Assembly (NCBI GenBank): GCA_025924275.1
Contig: JAICEH010000094.1
Location: 1 to 7,989 of the forward strand
Origin: Gemmatimonadales bacterium
GTDB taxonomy: Bacteria; Gemmatimonadota; Gemmatimonadetes; Gemmatimonadales; GWC2-71-9
Direction of reading: 5' to 3'
Length of the DNA stretch: 7,989 nucleotides
How positions within the stretch are numbered: position 1 is the stretch's first letter; the number at the start of each line of letters is the position of its first letter. Below, one piece after another: positions 1 to 5,288 of this stretch. Below the pieces are notes generated by a model, which saw nothing but the letters and a program-made list of their open reading frames with translations, made no database searches and was not told where the DNA came from. Made by a program: the position numbers and the translations under genes.

Positions 1-25
1 AGTCTTGTAGCGCCCATTCCCGCCC

Positions 26-99
26 GGGCTCATAGCTCAATTGGATCGAGCATCTGACTACGGATCAGAAGGTTGGGGGTTCGAGTCCCTCTGAGCCCG
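26..99 (+). tRNA. tRNA-Arg (anticodon ACG)
   Basis: A complete cloverleaf can be folded by eye. The acceptor stem GGGCTCA (26-32) pairs with TGAGCCC (92-98), with G99 as discriminator. The D stem is GCTC/GAGC. The anticodon stem TCTGA/TCAGA (53-57/65-69) carries loop CTACGGA with anticodon ACG at 60-62. The T arm GGGGG-TTCGAGT-CCCTC has one G-U pair. ACG (A34 normally converted to inosine) reads CGU, CGC and CGA. No CCA is encoded. The promoter must lie mostly upstream of the window, because bases 1-25 show no clear -35/-10 pair. Confidence 0.95.
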
Positions 100-113
100 C
101 TCGCCACGCAGGG

Positions 114-188
114 CGGGGCGTAGCGCAGTCCGGTTAGCGCGCCTGCTTCGGGAGCAGGAGGTCCCCGGTTCAAATCCGGGCGCCCCGA
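114..188 (+). tRNA. tRNA-Pro (anticodon CGG)
   Basis: The acceptor stem CGGGGCG (114-120) pairs with CGCCCCG (181-187), with discriminator A188. The D stem is GCGC/GCGC. The anticodon stem CCTGC/GCAGG has loop TTCGGGA, giving anticodon CGG, and the T arm is CCCGG-TTCAAAT-CCGGG. It starts only 14 bases after tRNA-Arg, so the two are almost certainly one transcript. No CCA is encoded. CGG is the Pro decoder for CCG, a codon expected to be frequent in DNA this GC-rich. Confidence 0.95.
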
Positions 189-194
189 TCACGA

Positions 195-231
195 ACGGAG
201 AGCCAGCTTCCCTCGGGAGCTGGCTCTCCGT
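195..231 (+). terminator. Hairpin terminator of the tRNA-Arg/tRNA-Pro transcript
   Basis: A perfect 14-bp inverted repeat, ACGGAGAGCCAGCT (195-208) and AGCTGGCTCTCCGT (218-231), begins six bases after tRNA-Pro. The stem can extend inward by about three pairs to a CTC loop. Only a short T run (TTT within CATTTCC) follows, so the U tract is weak. Its position just after the last tRNA and its strength make a terminator the natural reading. Confidence 0.8.
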
Positions 232-423
232 CATTTCCGCCCGCGCAACGCCCCGGGCCTCCCCGGTGAACCGCTGGAACCGGTACGCCAGCGCCGGCCC
301 CCGTCCCCCGGGGCCGCCGCGTGGTCGCCGCGGAGGAGGGGTGCGGAACCACGAGCGCGCACCCGCGGCGTGCACCGGCAGCGAGCCGGTGATCACCACC
401 TTGCCGGCCCGGGCGGCGGCAGG
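232..423. other. Noncoding spacer, nothing recognised
   Basis: This is GC-rich sequence between the tRNA terminator and the aldo/keto reductase promoter. Reading frames cross it on both strands, but none has a family signature and the longest minus frame continues into the tRNAs, so I see no gene. I noticed no strong repeat or RNA structure apart from scattered short GC palindromes. Confidence 0.5.
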
Positions 424-451
424 TTGATCGGCCGCGAGGGCGCGCTAGCTT
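424..451 (+). promoter_or_regulatory. Predicted sigma70-type promoter of the aldo/keto reductase gene
   Basis: TTGATC (424-429) and TAGCTT (446-451) are separated by 16 bases in otherwise very GC-rich DNA. This puts transcription start near 458 and leaves a leader of about 64 bases before the ATG at 522. The same TAGCTT hexamer occurs at the predicted -10 of the Ada-AlkA gene, which supports it as a -10 type of this genome. Confidence 0.55.
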
Positions 452-521
452 GCCTTCCCGGGGCACGCCGCAGCGGTCGTCGCGGGACCGCACGGCGACC
501 GGGGACGCCAGGAGGGAAGCC

Positions 522-1511
522 ATGCAGCAGCGCACCCTGGGCAACAGCGATCTCGCAGTCTCGGCCCTCGGCCTCGGCTGCATGGGCCTGAGCTTCGGGT
601 TGGGGACCGCCGTCGCCACGCCGCAGGCGATCGCCCTCATCCGGGCGGCGGTCGAGCGCGGCGTGACGTTCTTCGACACCGCCCAGGTCTACGGTCCGTT
701 CACCAACGAGGTGGTCGTGGGGGAGGCCCTCGCGCCGTTCCGCGACCGGGTGGTGATCGCCACCAAGTTCGGGTTCGAGATCGACGCCGACGGCCGGCAG
801 GGGGGACTCAACAGCCGCCCCGACCACATCCGGCGGATGACGGAGGGCTCGCTCGAGCGCCTCGGGGTCGAGACCATCGACCTCTACTACCAGCACCGCG
901 TCGACCCGAACGTGCCCATCGAGGACGTCGCGGGGACGGTGAAGGACCTGATCCGGGAGGGCAAGGTCCGGCACTTCGGCCTCTCGGAGGCCGGCGTGCG
1001 GACCATCCGGCGGGCCCACGCGGTGCAGCCGGTCACGGCCCTCCAGAGCGAGTACTCGCTGTGGTGGCGGGAGCCCGAAGCGGAAATCCTGCCGACCCTG
1101 GAGGAGCTCGGGATCGGCTTCGTGCCCTTCAGCCCGCTGGGCAAGGGGTTCCTCACGGGGCAGATCGACGAGACCACGACGTTCGCCAGCTCCGACTTCC
1201 GCAACACCGTGCCGCGCTTCACGCCCGAGAACCGGAAGGCGAATCAGGCGGTGGTGGCCCTGGTGCGCCGGATGGCGGTGCGGAAGCAGGCCACGCCCGC
1301 GCAGATCGCGCTCGCCTGGGTGCTGTCCCGGAAACCGTGGATCGTCCCGATCCCGGGGACGACCAAGCTGCACCGCCTGGAGGAGAACCTCGGGGCCGAG
1401 GCGGTCGAGCTCACGCCCGACGACCTGCGGGAGATCGCGAGCGCCGTCGCGGAGATCACGGTGCAAGGTGCCCGGTACTCGGAGGGCGGGCAGCGGATGA
1501 TCGATCGCTGA
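522..1511 (+). CDS. Aldo/keto reductase (AKR13-like)
   Basis: A 329-residue cytosolic NADPH-dependent oxidoreductase expected to reduce aldehydes or ketones to alcohols; the substrate cannot be read from sequence. The (beta/alpha)8 barrel family signature is complete. The catalytic tetrad is Asp52 and Tyr57 in FFDTAQVYG, Lys82 in IATKFGF and His125 in YYQHRVDP. The N-terminal GLGCMGLS stretch and the C-terminal cofactor region PIPGTTKLHRLEENL (about 276-290) are typical of the YakC/AKR13 type. Length matches the family (about 310-340). I chose ATG 522 over an upstream in-frame ATG at 450 because AGGAGGG (510-516) lies five bases before it and homology begins at MQQRTLG. The gene has its own promoter, and the acetyltransferase 83 bases downstream may be read from the same transcript. 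The family call is firm; the physiological role is unknown. Confidence 0.93.
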   Translation: MQQRTLGNSDLAVSALGLGCMGLSFGLGTAVATPQAIALIRAAVERGVTFFDTAQVYGPFTNEVVVGEALAPFRDRVVIATKFGFEIDADGRQGGLNSRPDHIRRMTEGSLERLGVETIDLYYQHRVDPNVPIEDVAGTVKDLIREGKVRHFGLSEAGVRTIRRAHAVQPVTALQSEYSLWWREPEAEILPTLEELGIGFVPFSPLGKGFLTGQIDETTTFASSDFRNTVPRFTPENRKANQAVVALVRRMAVRKQATPAQIALAWVLSRKPWIVPIPGTTKLHRLEENLGAEAVELTPDDLREIASAVAEITVQGARYSEGGQRMIDR

Positions 1512-1594
1512 CCGCCGAGGCCGGTATCGCTCCCGGGAGGAACCGGGGACTCGGGGGGAATCGGCGGGCGCGGACGCGATCCGGGAGCGAGACC

Positions 1595-2128
1595 ATGGAG
1601 ACCACACGCAGCGGGCCTCAGCCCCTCACACCCCGCGAATCGCCGGGCATCCGTCCCGCGGAGCCTCCGGACCTCCCGGTCATCGGCCGACTCGGGGCCC
1701 TCCTCGTCCAGACCCACCACGGGTTCGACCCCGAGCGCTTCCTCGCGGCCACGCCGAAGACCGAGGAGGCCTACGGCGCGTTCATCGGCACCCAGCTCGG
1801 GAAGCCGGGCGTGAGCGTCCTCGTGGCGGAGCGGGCCGGGGTGGTCCTCGGCTACGCGTACGCCAGCGTCGAGGGGCACGACTTCATGGCGCTCCGCGGG
1901 CCGGCGGGCGTCCTGCACGACCTCGTGGTCGACCCCGGGCATCGTGAGCGGGGGGTCGGCCGGATGCTGCTCGAGGCGGCGGTGGCCGCCCTCGCGGCCC
2001 GGGGCGCGCCGCGGGTGGTGCTCTGGACCGCGGAGCGGAACCAGGCCGCGCAGCGCCTGTTCGCCAGTGCGGGGTTCCGGCAGACGATGCTCGAGATGAC
2101 CCGCGAGCTGGGCGGCGGGCGACCCTGA
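1595..2128 (+). CDS. GNAT family N-acetyltransferase
   Basis: A 177-residue protein with the acetyl-CoA-binding core of the GCN5-related acetyltransferases. Motif A is VLHDLVVDPGHRERGVGRML (about 106-125), containing R117-x-x-G120-x-G122, the pyrophosphate-binding loop. Motif B follows as NQAAQRLFASAGF (149-161). The first 18 or so residues are polar and poorly conserved-looking, and the domain begins near GIRPAEPPDLPVI. The acceptor (small amine, antibiotic or protein N-terminus) cannot be deduced. ATG 1595 has GGGAG (1583-1587) seven bases upstream. The frame stays open far upstream but there overlaps the aldo/keto reductase, so those starts were not used. I see no convincing promoter in the 83-base gap, so read-through from the upstream gene is likely. 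It ends convergent to the methyltransferase gene, 54 bases away. Confidence 0.88.
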   Translation: METTRSGPQPLTPRESPGIRPAEPPDLPVIGRLGALLVQTHHGFDPERFLAATPKTEEAYGAFIGTQLGKPGVSVLVAERAGVVLGYAYASVEGHDFMALRGPAGVLHDLVVDPGHRERGVGRMLLEAAVAALAARGAPRVVLWTAERNQAAQRLFASAGFRQTMLEMTRELGGGRP

Positions 2129-2130
2129 CT

Positions 2131-2146
2131 CCGGGAGCCGTCCCGG
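2131..2146. terminator. Short hairpin between convergent genes, possible terminator
   Basis: CCGGGA (2131-2136), loop GCCG and TCCCGG (2141-2146) form a 6-bp GC hairpin directly after the acetyltransferase stop, within the 54-base gap to the convergent methyltransferase stop. There is no T tract on either side. In such GC-rich DNA a short hairpin may occur by chance. Confidence 0.25.
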
Positions 2147-2182
2147 GAGCCGCGCCCGCGAGGGATCAGGGCCCCGCCGGCG

Positions 2183-2734
2183 TCACGCCGCCGACTCCCG
2201 CTCGAGCAGGACGCGCTTCCGCTCCAGCCCCCACCGATAGCCCGCCAGGCTGCCGTCGCTCCCCACCACGCGGTGGCAGGGGATGACCACGGCGAGCGGG
2301 TTGGCCGCACAGGCCCGGGCCACGGCGCGGGCCGCCTCCGGACGCCCGAGGCGGCGGGCCACCTCCGCGTAGCTCGCGGTCGAGCCCGCCGGGATCTGCC
2401 CGAGCTCCTGCCATACCTCCCGCTGGAAGCCGGTGCCCTGGAGGTCCAGCGGCACGTCGCTCAGGGCCCAGCCCTGCGAGGGTGCCTCGACCAGTGCCAC
2501 GATCCGCGCCGCGAGCCGGTCGAGCTCGCCGTGGTCCTCCGCCAGCGCCACGGCGGGAAACCGGGACTGGAGTTCGCACCGGAGCTGCTCCCGGTCGTCG
2601 CCGAACAGCACGGCGGCCACGCCGCGCGAGCTCACCGCCACGAGGACCAGTCCGAGGGAGGACCCGCCGAAGGTGAAGCGGAGCACGGCGGCTCCGGGCG
2701 GCGCCGTCGGGAGGGGAATCACGCTGGCCGACAT
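2183..2734 (-). CDS. ogt: Methylated-DNA--[protein]-cysteine S-methyltransferase (Ogt / Ada C-terminal type)
   Basis: A 183-residue suicide enzyme that transfers the alkyl group from O6-alkylguanine (and O4-alkylthymine) in DNA to its own cysteine. The active site IPCHRVV places the acceptor at Cys153. Ahead of it are the winged-helix DNA-binding segment TGFQREVWQELGQIPAGSTASYAEVARRLG and the helix ARAVARACAANP. SLAGYRWGLERK closes the domain. The N-terminal ribonuclease-like domain occupies about residues 18-90. The wording, especially ACAANPLAVVIPCHR and GYRWGLERK, resembles the C-terminal half of E. coli Ada more than a typical Ogt, so this looks like that half as a free protein. I chose ATG 2734 over an in-frame ATG at 2818 because AAAGGAGG (2740-2747) sits five bases upstream and the longer start would fall inside the promoter. 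It is divergent from the Ada-AlkA gene and shares its control region. Confidence 0.95.
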   Translation of the reverse strand: MSASVIPLPTAPPGAAVLRFTFGGSSLGLVLVAVSSRGVAAVLFGDDREQLRCELQSRFPAVALAEDHGELDRLAARIVALVEAPSQGWALSDVPLDLQGTGFQREVWQELGQIPAGSTASYAEVARRLGRPEAARAVARACAANPLAVVIPCHRVVGSDGSLAGYRWGLERKRVLLERESAA

Positions 2735-2774
2735 CAGGGCCTCCTTTCGAGGGTGGACGGCGATCGACTGCCGG

Positions 2775-2803
2775 AACCTAGGGGAGGAGGCCCCGAATGT
2801 CTC
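2775..2803 (-). promoter_or_regulatory. Predicted activator-dependent promoter of the methyltransferase gene
   Basis: On the minus strand, GAGACA (2798-2803, weak -35) and TAGGTT (2775-2780, -10) are 17 bases apart. Transcription would start near 2768, giving a leader of about 34 bases that contains the AAAGGAGG ribosome site. The poor -35 directly abuts the operator-like element at 2804-2824, as expected for a promoter needing an activator. The opposite promoter has the same spacing. Confidence 0.5.
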
Positions 2804-2824
2804 GCCATATTCGGACATGGAATT
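2804..2824 (-). promoter_or_regulatory. Putative Ada operator, methyltransferase side
   Basis: Read on the minus strand, this is AATTC-C-ATGTCCGAATATGGC. It matches the element at 2875-2895 on the plus strand at 19 of 21 positions, and its end is 23 bases from the -10 TAGGTT. Binding by the neighbouring Ada-type regulator is inferred from position and duplication. It is not the AAT...GCAA box of E. coli. Confidence 0.6.
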
Positions 2825-2874
2825 TGGGGCAGGGTTGCTTCTTAAACTGTTGTATCACAAGGACATAGCACAAG

Positions 2875-2895
2875 AATTCGATGTCCGAAAATGGC
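2875..2895 (+). promoter_or_regulatory. Putative Ada operator, Ada-AlkA side
   Basis: Read on the plus strand, this is AATTC-G-ATGTCCGAAAATGGC, the outward-facing partner of 2804-2824. Its end is also exactly 23 bases from the -10 TAGCTT of its gene. This copy contains a perfect inverted repeat TTCG-ATGTC-CGAA (2877-2889); in the other copy one arm position differs. Autoregulation by the Ada-AlkA protein is inferred. Confidence 0.6.
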
Positions 2896-2924
2896 TGGCG
2901 CCTTCGGCGTCCAGGCCTTAGCTT
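2896..2924 (+). promoter_or_regulatory. Predicted promoter of the Ada-AlkA gene, giving a leaderless mRNA
   Basis: TAGCTT (2919-2924) is the -10, and the -35 position 17 bases upstream reads TGGCGC (2896-2901), a very poor match. Start of transcription six to eight bases after the -10 falls at 2931-2932, the ATG itself. A weak -35 immediately next to the operator-like element suggests activation by the Ada protein. Confidence 0.5.
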
Positions 2925-2931
2925 GACGACC

Positions 2932-4455
2932 ATGACGCTCGACGTCGCCCAGCTCTACGACGCCCTCGCCTCCCGCGACCCCCGGTTCGACGGAGTGTTC
3001 TTCGTCGGCGTGACTTCCACCGGGATCTACTGCCGGCCCATCTGCCCGGCGAAGACCCCGAAGCCGGCCAACTGCCGCTTCTTCGACAACGCCGAAGCGG
3101 CCGAGAAGGCCAACTTCCGCCCCTGCCTGCGCTGCCGGCCCGAGCTTGCCCCCGGCACGGCCCCGGTGGACGATGCCCACCGCATCGCGGCCCTGGTCGC
3201 CCAGCGAATCGACGAGGGGATGCTGGACGACGGCGCCGGCCTGGAGCGGGTCGCGACCCACTTCGGCTGGAGCTCGCGCCAGATTCGTCGCATCGTCCAG
3301 CGGGAGCTCGGCGTCTCGCCCATCGAGCTGGTGCTGACGCGCCGGCTCCTGCTCGCGAAGCAGCTCCTCACCGAGACCGCGCTCCCCGTCACCCAGGTGG
3401 CGCACGCAAGCGGGTTCGCCAGCCTGCGCCGCTTCAACGACGCGTTCGCCAAGCGCTACGGCATGCCGCCCACCCGCCTCCGGCGGGCCACGGACGGCCT
3501 GGCCGGACGCGCCGCGGCGCAAGCGACGCTCCGCCTGCAGCTGGCCTATCGTCCGCCCTTCGACTGGGAAGGCCTGCTCGACTTCCTCGGCGCGCGCGTG
3601 CTCGCCGGGGTCGAGCTGGTCGAGGATGGGAGCTATTCCCGGACGGTCGGGCTCGGCGGCCATTCGGGCTGGGTCCGCGTCCGGCACGCTCCGAGGCAGC
3701 GCGCCTTGCTGGTCGAGCTGCCGCACGCGTTGACACCGGTGCTCCCCGCCCTCCTCGGACGGCTGCGCCACCTCTTCGACCTGAGCGCACGACCCGACCT
3801 GATCGCCGGCCGGCTGGCCCAGGACCCGCGACTCGCGGCGGCCGTGGCCCGGAACCCGGGGCTCCGGGTCCCCGGCGCCTTCGACGGCTTCGAGCTGGCG
3901 GTGCGCGCGGTCCTCGGGCAGCAGGTCACGGTGAAGGCCGCGACGACCCTCGCGGGGCGATTCGTGGAGGCCTTCGGGGAGCCGGTCGCGACGCCGCACC
4001 CGGGGCTCGAGCGGCTCGCCCCCACGCCGGCCCGGGTTGCGGCGGCCTCGGCCGACGAGATCGCGCGGCTCGGCATCGTCCAGTCACGGGCGGGCGGGAT
4101 CCTCGCCCTCGCCAGCGAGCTCGCGTCGGGGCGGCTGCGCCTCGAGGCGGGTGCCCCGCCGGACGAGGCGATCGAACGGCTCGTGGCCCTGCCGGGCATC
4201 GGGCGGTGGACCGCGCAGTACGTCGCCATGCGGGCGCTCCGCTGGCCGGACGCCTTCCCGCGGGAGGACGTGGCGCTGCGAAACCGGCTGGGAGGAATCA
4301 GCGCCGCGGAGGCCGGGGCGATGTCGGAAGCGTGGCGGCCGTGGCGGAGCTACGCGGTCCTCCATCTCTGGCGCGAGGCGGACCCGGTGCGCGGGTCCGG
4401 CGCGGGTCAGCGGCGTGCCACCGGCAGCTCGGCCCGGCGGCTCCAGTCCACGTAG
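2932..4455 (+). CDS. Bifunctional Ada-type methylphosphotriester sensor/activator fused to AlkA DNA-3-methyladenine glycosylase
   Basis: A 507-residue fusion. Residues 1-75 are the Ada zinc domain, with Cys34 and Cys38 (YCRPICP), Cys65 and Cys68 (CLRC); Cys34 matches the E. coli Ada Cys38 that takes methyl groups from phosphotriesters. Residues 82-185 are an AraC-type double helix-turn-helix (GLERVATHFGWSSRQIRRI; VTQVAHASGFASLRRFNDAF). Residues 198-312 are the AlkA N-terminal domain. Residues 318-485 are the HhH-GPD glycosylase with hairpin LPGIGRWTAQYVAMR and catalytic Asp446 in FPREDVAL, followed by WRPWRSYAVLHLW. It should sense methylation damage, activate transcription, and excise 3-methyladenine and related bases. 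Architecture and length resemble the mycobacterial AdaA-AlkA fusion. ATG 2932 was chosen because homology starts there; it has no Shine-Dalgarno, consistent with a leaderless mRNA. An in-frame ATG at 2881 lies within the operator-like element. The last 49 bases overlap the convergent sulfurtransferase gene. Confidence 0.95.
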   Translation: MTLDVAQLYDALASRDPRFDGVFFVGVTSTGIYCRPICPAKTPKPANCRFFDNAEAAEKANFRPCLRCRPELAPGTAPVDDAHRIAALVAQRIDEGMLDDGAGLERVATHFGWSSRQIRRIVQRELGVSPIELVLTRRLLLAKQLLTETALPVTQVAHASGFASLRRFNDAFAKRYGMPPTRLRRATDGLAGRAAAQATLRLQLAYRPPFDWEGLLDFLGARVLAGVELVEDGSYSRTVGLGGHSGWVRVRHAPRQRALLVELPHALTPVLPALLGRLRHLFDLSARPDLIAGRLAQDPRLAAAVARNPGLRVPGAFDGFELAVRAVLGQQVTVKAATTLAGRFVEAFGEPVATPHPGLERLAPTPARVAAASADEIARLGIVQSRAGGILALASELASGRLRLEAGAPPDEAIERLVALPGIGRWTAQYVAMRALRWPDAFPREDVALRNRLGGISAAEAGAMSEAWRPWRSYAVLHLWREADPVRGSGAGQRRATGSSARRLQST

Positions 4456-5288
4456 CTGCCGTCGTACATCCGCACCTCGAAACCGAGGTGACGGGCCACG
4501 AGGTAGAGGTGGCTCGCCTGCACGCCGGTCCGGCAGTACGCGACCACGGTGTCACCCGGCCCGACCCCGGCGCCCGCCAGGAGCTCGCGCAAGCGCCCTT
4601 CGGGCAGGAGCCGCGGGTCCGCCTCCGACACGAGGGTCTGCCGCCAGAAGAGACTGCCGGCTCCCGGAATGTGGCCGGGCCGGTCCACGCCGCCGCCGGC
4701 CTCCCGGCCCTGGTACTCCGCAGCCGGGCGGGCGTCCACCAGGGCCACGCCCGGGGCGTCGAGCCGTGCCGCCACCCAGGCCGCGTCCACCAGGAGGTCC
4801 GCCCGGGGGCGCGGCGTCAGCCGGGCGCGCGGAACCGCCTCCGGGCCCGCCGTGGCCACCGGCCGCCCCGCGGCGCCCCAGGCGGCGAGTCCCCCGTCGA
4901 GCACCCAGGCCCGATCGCCGAGCCCGAGGTAGTCCAGCGTGAGGAAGGCGCGCGCGGCGGCGAGCGGCTCGCCATAGAGGACCACCGTCGCTTCGTCCGA
5001 TACGCCGAGCGACTCGAAGACGGAATCGAGCAGCGCGACGTCCGGCAGTTCGTTCGGCAGGCCGTCCCGCTCGGTGACGATGGCGCCGAGGGGCAGGAAA
5101 CGGGCACCGGGGATGTGGGCCGAATCGTAGGCCGCCCGGTCGCGGCCCACGTGGAGGATCACGGAGCCGGGGCGGTCGGCGACGGCCGCGGCCGAGGTCA
5201 CGGCAGGCCTGGGAGGGGGCGCCGGGGCGCGCCGGGCGCAGCCGAGGGCCAGGCCGGCCAGTGCGAGGCAGGCGGCGCGACGGGTCAC
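4407..5288 (-). CDS. Exported two-domain rhodanese-like sulfurtransferase (putative lipoprotein)
   Basis: A 293-residue tandem rhodanese. The C-terminal domain (about 163-293) has the active loop YCRTGVQAS with persulfide cysteine Cys252, and it also contains LVDARPAAEYQG and GHIPGAGSLFW. The N-terminal domain (about 38-145) keeps the fold (HIPGARFLP, VLDGGLAAW) but has VVLYGEPLA where the cysteine loop would be, so it is inactive, as is usual in this family. It should move sulfane sulfur from a donor such as thiosulfate or 3-mercaptopyruvate to a thiol acceptor; the donor is not readable. The N-terminus has MTRR, a hydrophobic stretch and ALGC with Cys17, a slightly off-consensus lipobox (Ala at -3, Leu at -2), then a Pro/Ala linker, suggesting a cell-envelope location. 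The start is GTG 5288, overlapping the TGA of the upstream peptidase in GTGA, so translation is probably coupled. Its end overlaps the convergent Ada-AlkA gene. Confidence 0.9.
   Translation of the reverse strand: MTRRAACLALAGLALGCARRAPAPPPRPAVTSAAAVADRPGSVILHVGRDRAAYDSAHIPGARFLPLGAIVTERDGLPNELPDVALLDSVFESLGVSDEATVVLYGEPLAAARAFLTLDYLGLGDRAWVLDGGLAAWGAAGRPVATAGPEAVPRARLTPRPRADLLVDAAWVAARLDAPGVALVDARPAAEYQGREAGGGVDRPGHIPGAGSLFWRQTLVSEADPRLLPEGRLRELLAGAGVGPGDTVVAYCRTGVQASHLYLVARHLGFEVRMYDGSYVDWSRRAELPVARR

Noticed and set aside
114..188. tRNA genes as attachment sites of an integrated element
   Set aside because: I saw no repeat of the tRNA-Pro or tRNA-Arg 3' ends elsewhere in the window and no integrase. 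The shared D-arm sequence at the right edge is ordinary tRNA similarity.
58..399. Minus-strand open frame of 113 codons over the tRNA-Arg, tRNA-Pro and spacer
   Set aside because: Its C-terminal half is the reverse translation of the two tRNA genes and the terminator, a well-known source of false protein entries. There is no ribosome site or protein family signature.
393..1607. 404-codon minus-strand open frame
   Set aside because: It is antisense to the aldo/keto reductase, which has its full catalytic tetrad, a ribosome site and a promoter.
2735..2818. Upstream ATG at 2818 as the methyltransferase start
   Set aside because: The added 28 codons cover the predicted promoter and the AAAGGAGG ribosome site that serves ATG 2734.
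2820..2834. E. coli-type Ada box at the AATTTGGGGCA stretch
   Set aside because: The spacing and the GCAA half do not match, there is only one copy, and part of it is explained by the conserved AATTC flank of the duplicated element.
2881..2931. Upstream ATG at 2881 as the Ada-AlkA start
   Set aside because: It would add 17 residues with no family similarity, has no ribosome site, and lies inside the duplicated operator-like element, upstream of the predicted transcription start.
2842..3999. 385-codon minus-strand open frame
   Set aside because: It is antisense to the well-supported Ada-AlkA gene, has biased shadow-frame composition and no recognisable domain.
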